Assembly (NCBI GenBank): GCA_036426205.1
Contig: CM071570.1
Location: 376,720-440,719, forward strand
DNA from: Ascaphus truei
Lineage: Eukaryota; Chordata; Amphibia; Anura; Ascaphidae
Reading direction: 5' to 3'
DNA: 64,000 bases
Below the pieces are notes generated by a model. The model made no database searches. It was not told where the DNA came from and saw only the letters and a list, made by a program, of their open reading frames with translations. The position numbers and the translations under genes are program-made. Numbering within the stretch: the stretch's first letter is position 1; each line of letters begins with the position of its first letter. Shown one piece after another: positions 45,005-56,837 of the stretch.

Positions 45005-46261
45005 CATGTATGTATGTATGTATGTATATCTTTATTTATATAGCGCCATTAATGTACATAGCGCTTCACAGTAGTAATACATGTGGTAATCGAATAAATA
45101 ACAGATAATATAAATAACAGATCATGGGAATAAGTGCTTTAGACATAAACATAACATTAAGGAAGAGGAGTCCCTGCCCCGAGGAGCTTACAATCTAATT
45201 GGTAGGTAGGGAGAACGTACAGAGACAGTAGGAGGGAGTTCTGGTAAGTGCGTCTGCAGGGGGCCAAGCTTTATGTATCATGTGTTCAGAATGTTCACAG
45301 TGCTATTTGTATGCTTCTTTAAGCAAGTGTGTCTTAAGGTGAGTCTTAAAGGTGGATAGAGAGGGTGCTAGTCGGGTACTGAGGGGAAGGGCATTCCGGA
45401 GGTGTGGGGCAGTCAGTGAAAAAGGCTTAAGGCGGGAGAGGGCTTTAGATAAAAAGGGGGTAGAAAGAAGACATCCTTGAGCAGAACGCAAGAGTCGGGA
45501 TGGTGCATAGCGAGAAATTAGTGCTGAGATGTAAGGAGGGGCAGAAGAGTGTAAAGCTTTAAAAGTGAGGAGAAGAATGGAGTGTGAGATGCGGGATTTG
45601 ATCGGAAGCCAGGAGAGGGAATTCAGGAGGGGAGATGCTGAGACAGATCTAGGAAAGAGTAGAGTGATTCTGGCAGCAGCATTTAGGATAGATTGTAGGG
45701 GAGACAGGTGAGAGGCAGGAAGGCCGGACAGCGGGAGGTTACAGTAATCAAGACGGGAGAGAATGAGGGCCTGAGTCAGAGATTTAGCAGTCGAGCAACA
45801 GACGAAAGGGCGTATCTTTGTTATATTGCGGAGGAAAAAGCAACAAGTTTTAGAAATGTTTTGAATGTGAGGGGCGAATGTGTGAGAGGAGTCGAGTGTG
45901 ACCCCAAGGCAGCGTGCTTGGGCTACTGGGTGAATGATCGTAGTTCCAACAGTAATGTGGAAGGAGGTAGTAGGGCCAGGTTTGGGAGGAAGTATGAGGA
46001 GCTCTGTTTTAGCCATGTTGAGTTTAAGGCGACGGAGGGCCATCCAGGATGATATAGCAGAGAGACATTCAGAAACTTTGGTCTGTATAGCAGGTGTAAG
46101 GTCAGGTGTTGAAAGTATATTTGTGTGTCGTCAGCATAGAGGTGATATTTAAACCCAAAAGATGTTATTAGGTCACCTAGAGAGAGTGTGTACAGAGAAA
46201 AGAGAAGAGGTCCCAGGACAGAGCCCTGGGGTACCCCCACTGCTTCAAAATGAGACGACAT
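45005..46261 (-). mobile_element. L2-type LINE 3' half
   Basis: The minus strand encodes [17 protein letters not shown] and [12 protein letters not shown] (catalytic YADD intact) near 46235-46130, then a frame change, then 246 codons of the C-terminal region: [52 protein letters not shown] and LKTHLLKEA. The 3' UTR follows (45300-45020), ending in TGTA repeats. The same 3' end is at 12545. At least one frameshift near 46040 disables it. It lies in the V2R intron in the same orientation as the gene. Confidence 0.8.
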
Positions 46262-46326
46262 AGGCTTTTAAAGGCCTATGACGTCATGAAAAGAAACCGT
46301 CCACACATGGTACGGTGGCCGTCCAC

Positions 46327-46509
46327 ACATGGTACGGTAGCCAATCAGAGCGTGGGAACTCCATCCCTACTCTGATTGGCTCTAGTAACATGTGACAGGC
46401 TTTCAATGATGTCACATCCGTTCTCCCCCAAGCCTCTGTCACATGGTATACTAGAGCCAATCAGAGTAGGGATGGAGTTCCCACGCTCTGATTGACTACC
46501 GTACCATGT
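46327..46509. repeat. Hairpin MITE with CCAAT boxes
   Basis: ACATGGTACGGTAGCCAATC is mirrored at the right end (GATTGACTACCGTACCATGT); arms are about 75 bp. Each arm has GCCAATCAGAG. A 30-bp duplication of the left end (CCGTCCACACATGGTACGGT) precedes it at 46287. Confidence 0.8.
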
Positions 46510-47430
46510 TCCCCAACGGTATGTTGGTAGGCCTCCCTTGTGGGTAGTGGGTGAGGGTGGTTAGGCCTCACAGGGTGGGGGGTTATTGTGGAGGGTATGT
46601 AGGTGTCCCGAGTGGTGGGTGAGGGTGGGTTAACCCCTTAATGACTTTAGCGGTTAATAACCGCTATGGTGATTAAGGGGTTAGGGGACATTACTTTGGA
46701 TGTTTTCATTCTTGTGTCTGTTTTGCAGCAGCGGAGGGGGCATGGGCAGGATGAAGATGAGGATGGCCTTCATCGTGGCAACCGGTAATGGGTAAGTGCT
46801 ATATGTATTTAATGTATTTATTGTTGTTTATGTATTTTAAATAAACAGGGGGTGTATGTTGTTTATTGCAATGGTTTTTGGGGGCAATTGTCCCCAATAA
46901 ACATGCTATTCTGCCTTAACCCTTCAATGCCTTAGCGGCTATACGCTATGGTAATGAAGCAGCATTTCTGTATTTTAATAATATTGTGCGGGAGCAGGGG
47001 GTCCCCTGAGCTGAACCGCATTGATTTGTGGCTCAGAGACCCCCTGCTTACAGTACACTATTATTAAAAATACATTCATGCTGCTTCGTTACCGTAGCAG
47101 ATAGCCGCAAAGGTAAGGAACGAGTGTTTATTGATATGGGTGTTTTACTGATAGTGTAGATGTGCAGAGGGTCTCCGGAGCTGAACCGCTTTGGTTTTAG
47201 GTCCGGGGACCCCCTGCTTCCCGAGATACAGGCCCCTTTATGGGGTGCCGGTATCCCTCTGCTTTGTTTACATTCCACGGTCACGTGATCGGGACCTTTA
47301 AATGCAGAGGGATACCGGCACCTCATAAAGGGGCCAATGCGGATCAGCTCCGGAGACCCCCTGAACATGTACACTAGGAGTAAGAATGTATTTTAAATAA
47401 TTTTTAATGTGCCGATGTTTGCGCAGAGAG
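46510..47430 (+). mobile_element. Repeat family C copy
   Basis: It shares with 28430-31020 the blocks CCCCAACGGTATGT, AACCGCTATGGTGATTAAGG and CCTTAGCGGCTATACGCTAT, and the long hairpin at 47153-47374 (right arm internally deleted). Non-coding. Confidence 0.65.
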
Positions 47431-48040
47431 AGCAGCGGATCTCTCTCTGCTGGAAACACAACTCGCCAGGGGACGGCTTCTCTGCAGTTTCTCGCCAGGC
47501 AGCCGTCTCGCCACCGGTTACTAGCCATTTTATCAAATGGTGGTGGCGCATTCATTCGCCAGGGATTCGCCCCTTACAGCATACAGCGAGGTTAACACGC
47601 CAAAAACCTGGCGAATTGAAACCCTGTTGAATGCAATTTTTCGGACCTTTCTGCATAGGCCCCTTTGTCCTTTACCTTCTAGGTGTAATAATCAATATAT
47701 GCCATAAAATATGTTTTTCAAATATAAATGTTTAACTATCTGTACATACATGTTTAATAAACTAACCATTATTGACATACACAATCTCTAAAGGGGCTTA
47801 TGCCTTCACCTGGTTTAGTTATATGGGGAACATGTAAACAATGTATCAACACGTGGCATGTTTTTGTTCTCTTTGAATTTTGTATCATCTTCCTAACTCA
47901 GCATTAAGCAGCCAATTGTAATGAATTCCATCATTTTGAGAGATATTTATGTCTCATGGTGTTTTTAATATGTGATATATAAATGTTAGAATGTATTTAC
48001 AGTATATGTTATTTTGCTGTGGCGCTCCACTTGAGGAGTA
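47431..48040. other. No gene recognised (intron)
   Basis: Intron sequence with no domain-bearing ORF; mostly AT-rich after 47650. Confidence 0.45.
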
Positions 48041-48400
48041 GCTGATCTCCAGCCATGATCACAACACTTGCTGAGTCTCTATGACTCAGATAGGCTAAGG
48101 CGTTGTGCCGCGATTTCCGGGGGATTACCTGGAACATACTGTATACCTCAGCCTAGTGAGTCCTTGAGTACGCTTTGATAATGCTCCTTAGTGCGTGAAA
48201 CGCGTTAGAGTGGCCAATACACATTGGCTGCCATGCTGTTTGTTGTCCACCAATAAATCTGTTTTTGACCAGCAATTAACTGTTTTTTCATCAAGAAGCT
48301 TTGCAGTGTGGTGCAGCGGGACTCTCATCAAATTAAATGTAGATTATTTCATCTCTAATTACAATACGTGCAGCTCCTTTTGTTGTTCTGTGCTTGTAAG
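48040..48400 (+). mobile_element. Penelope-like terminus
   Basis: A degenerate hammerhead-like motif at 48173 is followed by ACCAATAAATCTG and T-rich sequence, the layout of the other PLE termini here. No coding part. Confidence 0.4.
48173..48207 (+). ncRNA. Degenerate hammerhead-like motif
   Basis: TTTGATA replaces the core. Stem II is ATGC with GCGT, then GAAACGCGTTA. The stem III palindrome ACGCGT is kept and the cleavage triplet would be GUU. Confidence 0.4.
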
Positions 48401-49381
48401 GTGCTGGGAGTTGTCTCTTTTCAGTCCCTCATGCCTCTACCACTGACATGCACCTTTAGACTTTCTCAAATTCTACCTCTTACCTCTAGAGGTCTCACCC
48501 CATCAATGTTTGGACTTTCTCTTTGCACCCACATATTTCTCCTTTTTCTGCATGCCTTAATTTTAACCACTTAGTAATTTCTTCAGGACAAGGATTCAGC
48601 GTGTCCCTCCTTTTCTATGTGTTCTGCTCTTTTTTCTGTATCACAGTGAAATTATTTTATGTCGTGTTGCTATTTTGTGTAGTTGCCACTAACTATAACC
48701 AAATAAAATAATGGCTTTGCCTTTATTGTTTGTGCTAAAATATTAATAACAACACAACACAGACACATGTACATATTTGAGTTGAGGAATAAAATATATT
48801 CTAAAGATAATAAATGTTGGAGATGGGGGTGTAATACAATCTTTAAATTCCCAGAATGTACTTTATCAATCAATACAGTTTGCTATGTAAACATTTTTTG
48901 GAGACCATGTTGGAACACGAGGTCATGCTCTGACGTTGGGGATGGGAACCTCAGGGGAAGCGTAAGAAAATACTTCATAAAAAGTGTGTAACCCTCATTC
49001 CCCTCCCCCAATCTCATGTCGGGTACTCTAGGGGAAGTTCTACTCTGGTTACCGGCTAAAGTATGGTGCAAACGTGCTGGCAACAGGGGGCCCTGAGTCT
49101 CCCACGATGGTATGGGGGATATCTGGACAGGCTTTTGAGGGGAACATGAGTGGTACTTACAACAGAGCCTCCATCTCTTGCAGATCCCAAGACTTGTAGG
49201 GAGGAACCTCTGCAGGAGAACTTCTCTCTCTAGCTTCTGCATGATTGATTCCAGTCTCAGGCAAGAAGTCGTTTGAATCACAGGAATACTTTATTTGCAT
49301 CATTGCATGGCAGACTGCCCATCATTCAGCATGTGCTCAGCAGCACATTAGGTCTACACCTGTAGGATGACCGTGAACATA

Positions 49382-49778
49382 CACTGGCGACACACTTTAT
49401 TCGAGCTCGGCTAGTCCCACGAATTCGGGTATACCCGGGTGTATTGAGGTTTGTGACTGTTTTCTGCCCGAGTGCATTGAGGTATTTTCCAGGCAGGGAT
49501 TGAAGCATTTTATTCCCGCTGGCTGCAATACTGCACAGTATATATATATATACTGCATTACAATTCATGAATTTATGCCATCTGGTGGACACGCGAAGCA
49601 TTGCAGCCTATTAAATCCTAATCATTATCATTTAACAGATCAGCCGCCCGTCAGCCAGGCATGAACCCAGGCTGGGAAGGCAAACGCAACGGGGCTTGTC
49701 AGAGGTGAGGAGCGGCGCATTCCAGGTATCTGCCAGGTATATACTGGGTATTTGCTCGAATAAAGTGTGTCGGTGCAG
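49382..49778. mobile_element. TA-target MITE, complete
   Basis: The left end (CACTGGCGACACACTTTATT) and the inverted right end share GACACACTTTATTCGAGC; TA lies on both outer sides (49380-49381, 49779-49780), as for Tc1/mariner-type elements. The 397-bp body is non-coding. A half copy is at 31124-31298. Confidence 0.7.
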
Positions 49779-50336
49779 TACACTCCCAGCCAACGTGCAC
49801 TGAGAGCAGTTCTAGCTCTTCCCTTATTCTCTATTAGAATAAGAGGTATGATCTCCCTCCTCTCCCCTGAGCGGAGCCTCAGACTGGCAGTGCCCTGCAC
49901 AGTCCAGATAGGGTAGACCAGACACTCTCAACAGTAGAGACACTAACTAAATTCAGGAAGTGCTATGCAGTAAATAGCTTCAGTAGGCACCACCCCTGTG
50001 TCTCTAATTGGATACAGAGCCTGATGACACTACCTACACAGACTCACTGCACAGCATGTGTGTGGGGAAAACACATGATAACTCCTGGCAAACCTGCCCT
50101 TACCAAGTTTTACGGCCAGGAGGAAGGCAGACCTATAGCCCAAACCACATAGGGCTACAAGCGTAACAGATGTATAAAACAGTCTCACAGAAGAGATTGT
50201 AAGACAATCACAGTAAATTATTTTTGGGAAAGTCCATACATCGTACAAACAAATAACTTGACTGAAAAAACTACTCTTCCCTCTTCAGAGTTAATATGTT
50301 TAAACATCTGAATTGCTTTTCTACGATGGAACAAAC

Positions 50337-50460
50337 CTGTCTCATTGGCCATCTCTCCCACAGAACATGGGACACAGTCAAAGCAGCAAATCGGCTGTCC
50401 TTCCCGAGCAGCTTTTCTGTTTCCTGGGCGGCAGCTGCTACTGCAGACAGAGAGAGGCAC
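50337..50460 (-). CDS. V2R 124-bp cysteine-rich exon
   Basis: It lies between acceptor CTTGCAG (50467-50461) and donor GTTTGT (50336). It encodes [37 protein letters not shown] and ANET plus one base. This is the NCD3G cysteine-rich linker that carries the ligand signal from the Venus-flytrap domain to the membrane domain. The 124-bp length is, as I recall, the standard size of this exon in V2Rs, and the phases (0 in, 1 out) join both neighbours. Confidence 0.95.
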
Positions 50461-50710
50461 CTGCAAGGGAGTGACACCCAGGCCAGTATTAGGGAAACAC
50501 TAACAAGGAATGGATTGTAATGGGGTTTAATGGATAAGGTATTGACTGTAGGATACCTAACAGACAGGTGTGGGAAATGGAGATCACTCAGAGGAGGGGA
50601 AGATGATCAGTGGAGGACACCACAGATGTCTACTGGGATAAGTAATGTTTAATGTCTGTATATACAGTTTGAAAGTACAGACTCTGTATTTGAGGGTGAC
50701 ATAAGCATTT

Positions 50711-53700
50711 ACATAGTTACATAGTAGATGAGGTTGAAAAAGACGTACATCCACCAAGTTCAACCTATGCTAAATTTAGACAACAGATACTTTATCCTAT
50801 ATCTATACATACTTATTGATCCAGAGAAAGGCAAACAAAAAACCCCAGTGTCATATCATCCAATGATATCTCATAAGGGGAAAAATAAACTCCTTCCCGG
50901 CTCCAAGAATCGGATTACTCCCTGGATCAACATCCTTCCCATGTATACTTATTTGGTATATCCGTGTATACCTTTCCATTCTGAAAAGATGTCCAACCTT
51001 TTTTTTGAACAAATCTATTGCCATCACTGTCTCCATGGGTAATGAATTCCACATTTTAACTGCCCTTACTGTAAAGAACCCTTTCCTTTGTTGCTGGTGA
51101 AATCTCCTTTCCTCCAAACTTAAGGGATGGCCCTGAGTCCTTTGTACTGCCCGTGGGATGAATAGCTCTTTTTAAAGCTCCTTGTACTGTCCCCGAATAT
51201 ATTTGTATATAGTATCATATCCCCTCTTAGATACCTCTTTTCGAATGGAAAGTCATCTAATTTAGCTAGCCTCTCCTCATAAGTTAGAATGTCCATCCCC
51301 TTTTTAATTTGGTGGCTCTTCTCTGCACTCTTTCTAGTTCCATAATGTCTTTTCCAAAGAGTGGTGTCCAGAATAGTACTCCATATTCAAGGTGTGGTCT
51401 TACTATTGCTTTGTAAAGGGGCATAATTATGTTTTCTTCCCTTCCATCCATTGCCCGTTTGATGCAAGATACGATCTTGTTTGCCTTTGCAGCTACTGCA
51501 TGACATTGGGCACTATTGCTAAGCCTGCTATCTACAAGCACTCCTAAATCCTTCTCCATCAAGGATTCCCCCAATTTATCCCCATTTAATTTGTAAGTCG
51601 CCAGTTTATTCTTGCATCCCAAATGCATAACCTTACATTTATCTGTATTAAACCTCATCTGCCATTTACCTGCCCACGTTTCCAGTCTCTCCAAGTCCTT
51701 CTGAAGAGAAATTACATCCTGCTCTGATTCTATTACCTTACACAATTTAGTATCATCAGCAAAGATGGAGACTTTGCTCTCAATGCCAACCTCAAGGTAA
51801 TTAATAAACAAGTTAAAAAGCATGGGTCCCAGTAGCGATCCCTGAGGTATTCCACTAATGACTTTAGCCCAACCTGGAAAAGTTCCATTTATGACAACCC
51901 TCTGTTGTCTGTCCTTCAACCAGTTTTCAATCCAGGTGCATATATTATTACTGAGTCAAATTTGCTTTATTTTGTATACCAACCTCTTGTGTAGAACCAT
52001 ATCTAAAGCCTTTGCAAAATCTAAGTAGACCACATCAAATGCATTACCATTATCTTAATTACCCTGGTCTAAATTCCTACTTACCTCCTCAAAGAAACAA
52101 ATAAGGTTAGTTTGGCATGATCTATCCCTCATAAATCCATGCTGACTATTACTAACGATTTTTTTTCCATTAGGTTTTCCTGAATATTATCCCATATTAA
52201 ACCTTCAAGTAGTTTCCCTACTATTGAAGTCAGGCTTACAGGTCTGTAATTCCCCGGTTGTGATCTAGATCCCTTTTTCAATATATATCACCACATCTGC
52301 TTTACACCAATCTTGTGGTACTGAGCCTGTGGAAATTGAGTCCTTGAATATTAAATGTAATGGTTTGGCTATTACTGAGCTTAACACCTTGAGAACTTTT
52401 GGGTGTATACCATCGGGGAAAGGTGCCTTATTTACTTTAATTTTATCAAGCCGTCTATATGAACTTCTTCCTCAGTTAACCAATTGTTCATTAATATGGA
52501 GGTTGTGGCTTCCTCCTGCGGCGCTACTATTGAACTTGATTCTTCCCTGGTAAACACAGAGGCAAAGAATATGTTTAATTCCTCAGCTTTTTCCTTATCT
52601 CCAATAATCTGGCTGCCCATCTCACACTGAAAGTGTCCTATATTTTCTTTACTCATTTTTTTGTCATTAAGTTACTTAAAGAACATTTTAGGGTTGATCT
52701 TACTTTCAGAAAATACTACCTTGGAGGTCCTTGCCTTAAGCTTTTGGCCTATATCCCTGAAACAATTTTTGGGACCCTACAATTTAGGACCCTCCAACAT
52801 TCTCTAACTTTGTTATTGGTGCCAACATGTACCAAGACCCCTGGGTCAATCCCAGCCCCCCAACAATCTGTCTACTTGATCCGCAATGTGCCGAAACCGA
52901 GCACCCGGGAGACAACAAACTGTTCGGCTCATGCGGTCATGGCAACAGATTGCCCTATCTACCTTCCTAATAATGGAATCCCCTACCACCACAATATTTT
53001 TTGGTATCTGAGCATCCTGAGTCCCCTCTGTGCTGGAGGAACTGCTCCCCTGGCTGCTAGAGAAATCAGTCTCCCCCAGCCTTGCCATTTCTGCCCTGAC
53101 ACTCCCAATATCTTAACTCAATATTGCAAATCTATTGGGATGGGTCAGCTCAGAAATCCTCTACCTCTGCCTCTACCTATTGCCCCTGCTTCCCCTTCTA
53201 ACTGTTACCCAGCTACCTACCTGCTCCTCACTAACATCCCCACCATCTGCACCACTAGTCGAAGCAAGGGCCTGCTCAGTGAGTTCTAATTCCCTTTCTA
53301 GATTGCCAATGAATGTCCCTCAATATTGCAAGTTGCCTCTTCAGATCAGCAATCTCTGATTCTAAAGAGACCACCCTCTCACACTTCCCACAGCGGTATG
53401 CTCCTTGGAACAGCTGCTCCAAGTGCACATACATGTGGCAAGATGTGCATTGAGTGGCATTTTCAATCCTGCTCATTCTAGCAACTATGAAGTTTATAAG
53501 TACCAACAGTAAACTGTACTTCAATATACTATACCTTGTTTAACCACTTCCTGTGTCTAACTTCAGACTTAATACAACCTGCACTTGAAATCAACCACAC
53601 AGATCAATATACGCAAGCTCAGAATTCGTTAGGAGCCTTTGTTTAAATAGGGACACCCACCAGGTGTGTTAGGTTAGCAATCAACTAACCCCACCCACTG

Positions 53701-53976
53701 CAGGTGTGTCAGGTTAGCAATAAACTAACCACACCCACTCTGCCTCAGGCAGGAGAAAGGGGGAAAAAGTTACAGGCTTCAATTACCACACACTAAATAT
53801 AAATTAAGCCACTGCACACTCCCCAAATTCAAACACTCCTACTAGTATACACTATTATACACAGAACTTCCCTTTCCTTCTGGGTCTAACTTCACACTTA
53901 ATACAACCAGCACTTGAAATCAACCACACAGATCAGTATACACAAGCCACAGAGTTTAGCATGGGTAGCGTAAATG
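50711..53976 (-). mobile_element. CR1-family LINE with ORF1, endonuclease deleted
   Basis: Read on the minus strand: a 5' region with a duplicated ~65-bp segment (TTGAAATCAACCACACAGAT at 53586 and 53914); ORF1 with a zinc-finger stretch (CTSCHMYVHLEQLFQG, YRCGKCE, 53450-53380) and an SGNH-type esterase stretch (IVVVGDSIIRKVDRAIC, 52990); then a jump to RT. RT includes INGTFPGWAKVISGIPQGS and catalytic FADDTKLC, with 211 codons open at 51919-51284. The endonuclease and early RT are missing or broken. The 3' end is CTACTATGTAACTATGT at 50711. It is a sister of the copy at 35235. Confidence 0.8.
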
Positions 53977-53981
53977 AAAGC

Positions 53982-56047
53982 TGTGATGGTAGGGGGTAAC
54001 CAGGCTCTCAAATAAAGGTTAAGCCTGTTTTGGTTGCCCCTGATCTGTGTATAAATGACCAAAAGAGTTAGCTCTTGGGCCCAGTAACTTTGTAAATTTA
54101 CCATGTGTTACCTGTAATAAAAGTATTTTTCGTGTTTTTAACTTTCCAGGGATGCTAGTGAGCAGGGATTGCTGGGGAGGGAGTTTCAAGGGGGGGGGGG
54201 GGTTTGCGGAGGGATTGTTGACAGAATGTGCCTAGGAGGTTGGTGTCCGGAGATGTCGATTCCCCTATAAATGTACCCGGGAATCAAGTCTGATTCTCGG
54301 ATACATGTAGGCACATTGTCCCGGCAATACTTCCCCATGAAAATGTAAGTGCGACTCACCACTAGGGTAAACAGGTATAAGTGACCAGCGCGTCAGAAAC
54401 AGATTGAATCCTTTTCATAACGTATAAGTCTCCGCTTTGACAATTCACTATACAGGGTATAAATACAGCATCCCTGGCAGGAGTTAGGGGACTAGTAACT
54501 AGTGCTCACTAGCACACATGGGTAGTACAAATGATGTCCTTTATAAAGCTGGTAAGTATGTAAACCCACAGGGGTAACTCACTGTTGGGGTTCCCAGGTC
54601 CTCCAGATACACCTTGATAAAGGGCACACGGCCCGAAATGGGTAGGTGTGGTGATTTTTGAGCTCTCTAGGGGTTTGGCTGGATCCATGTCAAGAATAAA
54701 GGATTTATTTTATTGTGAGCCTCCTCCTGTTTTTCTGGCAGTGCGCTGCCCTTCTCCATTTTTCTCCTATTCCCTAGGGTACCCTGCTTCAGCATAGCCC
54801 AAAAGGTGAATGAGGCACAAGGATGAACAGGTATCCCTGTAGCTGAGGGAATCCCTAGATTAAAGGGGATACCCCAGTTAGTGCCAAGATGTCCCAGAAC
54901 CTGTATTTGGTTTGTGGATAGCCCAACCGTATATAAGGTTAAAGGGGGAACTCTCAGAGTCCAGGCTAAGTCCCAGAGCTAGTGTGTGGGGAATAAAAGC
55001 AGATAGACAGGAACTACAACACTTTAACTATTCTGTTCCCCATAGCCAGAGTCCTAGGAGTGTAGTAAAACCATACTATATTAATATACTGTAATGGAAT
55101 GTAATATAATGTTCTTGGGACTTTCGGAACCGATGTTCAAACAGGCTGCCCAAGCTAACCCATAGGCGCCAGTAAGTCTGCTGGACATCGGAGTTCAAAG
55201 CAGTCAGTGGATGCCCAGAGGTGTGAATAGCATTTGGTCAGCGGGGAAAGAAAGAGTACCAGGTCGGGAGATCAATGGCAGCACTCCGGGATGCCACTTG
55301 CTCTGCCAGACCAGGTGGAGTCTGTCCCAGCGGGTGGCATTGAGATAGTCAGGTAGAGAAGTGGCAGGCTTGCGCATGTCTCTTGGCTATTTCATATTTC
55401 TCACTGACCCGGCTTTTCTAGCCGACTTGGCTCTGATTGGCTGCTTGGGAAAGTTCTCACGCGTTGATTGGCTGCTGAGTTTTGTGAATAAGACTCAGAG
55501 TACTATAAGAATCTGTGAGACAATCAGATTCAGACTTCCCTATTTTAAGAGCGCAGGCGGGCTTTTCAAATTTGCTCTTGCGCGAATAGCAAGGCAAGTG
55601 GCTTCAATTCAAGCCTTAAAAGTCCGCCTGCTGGAGTCTAAGTCCCGGCTTTTGCGCCCAAGTTCTCAAAAACGATCGTAGCAGATGCGGCTGGGATTTC
55701 ATGCCGATTTTAGTTCCAGGAGATCCGGAGTAACTCGCGGTCAAGAAAAGTCCAAGCTCTCAGAAGAGAACGTAGCGGTGGAGTAAGGAACTTTCTGCCG
55801 ATTTGGGTTCCACGAGATTCCGGGCAAAGTCTCGGTCGGAGTAAAACTCTTACTTAGAGTTCCGTGCACCTAGGAAAGTCTTGTTTTTGACCCCAGACCC
55901 CCAGTAAGTGGGTCTTTTTTCTGTATTTTGTGTATCATTGTGTGTAAGCGAATGTATGCCAAATAAATTACAATTTATTTCACTACCTTGTTTTTTTCAA
56001 TGAATGATCCTGGTAAAAAGGTGTAAATAACCAGGTCTCCCGTGACA
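53982..56047 (+). mobile_element. Family A solo LTR with TSD AAAGC
   Basis: It starts TGTGATGGTAGGGGG and ends CTCCCGTGACA, flanked by AAAGC at 53977-53981 and 56048-56052. At 2066 bp it is longer than other copies, in part because of PLE-like sequence around 54370-54790. AATAAATTACAATTTATT lies near 55964. It is antisense to the V2R within intron 4. Confidence 0.8.
54613..54645 (+). ncRNA. Degenerate hammerhead-like motif
   Basis: CTTGATAA in place of the core, stem II GGGC with GCCC around ACACG, then GAAA. Stem III is not clear. It marks a PLE fragment inside the LTR; AATAAAGGATTTATTTTATT follows at 54702. Confidence 0.35.
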
Positions 56048-56618
56048 AAAGCATAATTTATGCAGGTATTATGAAGGAATTGCCAACAGCATGTTTAACC
56101 ACAATTCCATGCCAAAATGTGCAAAATCATGTGCTTACTGCTTAGGTCTTTAAAGTTCAGTGCAGAATACTGTATGTGTTCCCTGATAATAAAACACTCA
56201 CCCCTAATAAGGAAAGTCTATTGAGTCTGTTCCTCTAAACTCACAATGGCATGGAGAATGGAGTTTTGAGTCTGCTCCATAGTAACATGGACGGATTCTC
56301 TGCCTCCCATACCCCAGTAACAGATGGAAGGCTGGGAGGGATTGTTTAGTTTGCTCTTCCCACCTCTGGGACACAGTACAGAAACATCCTATGACCCATC
56401 ATACTTCTCCTCGCAGGATGACACTGATATGGAAATGACCAACAGCACTTTTAATCTGTACCTTTCAGTGCAGAATGCCATAGTTACACAAAATAAATCT
56501 ATCATTATAACATGTGTTTTACTGGAATTAATGTTATGCTCCCTGAGTCTGTAATGACATAACAAGTATTTTCTATCATATGCAGTAGAAATGGAGGATG
56601 AGGCTTGGTAACACTCAC

Positions 56619-56837
56619 ATGGGAAAATCTCTCATTCCACAGAATGGTGCTGATGTTTATAATAATTTTGTCAGGTGCTTCTGGGTCAAATCTTCCCACT
56701 TTCACCAGGTTAAAGCTGCTGTTGAGAATCTGAATGTTCACAATGTCATAGAAAGCAGGGATGTCCCCATTGATATTAAAAGTCACTCTGTCTCCGGTCT
56801 TGGTTTGAAAATTGACTTTCTTCAGATAGTGAAGGAC
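56619..56837 (-). CDS. V2R exon 4 (end of ligand-binding domain)
   Basis: Acceptor TTTATTCAG precedes 56837 and donor GTGAGT starts at 56618. The exon is 219 bp, 73 codons, phase 0 at both ends: VLHYLKKVNFQTKTGDRV, TFNINGDIPAFYDIVN, then NSSFNLVKVGRFDPEAPDK to NERFSH. This is the C-terminal lobe closing segment of the Venus-flytrap domain. It has two N-glycosylation-type sites (NSS, NIS). No stop or frameshift. Confidence 0.95.

Larger units (their letters stand above)
42016..50336 (-). other. V2R intron 5, almost entirely repeats
   Basis: Donor GTTTGT at 50336 and acceptor AG at 42017-42016. It holds the 19-bp minisatellite, an L2, a CCAAT hairpin, family C repeats, a PLE terminus and a TA-target MITE. 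The 600 bp next to exon 6 and 48900-49300 show no recognised element. Confidence 0.85.
50461..56618 (-). other. V2R intron 4
   Basis: Donor GTGAGT at 56618 and acceptor at 50462-50461. It is filled mainly by a CR1 LINE (50711-53976) and a solo LTR (53982-56047). About 570 bp next to exon 4 show no recognised repeat. Confidence 0.9.

Noticed and set aside
46287..46340. TSD of the CCAAT hairpin from the duplicated CCGTCCACACATGGTACGGT
   Set aside because: Both copies are on the same side of the hairpin, so it is a local tandem duplication.
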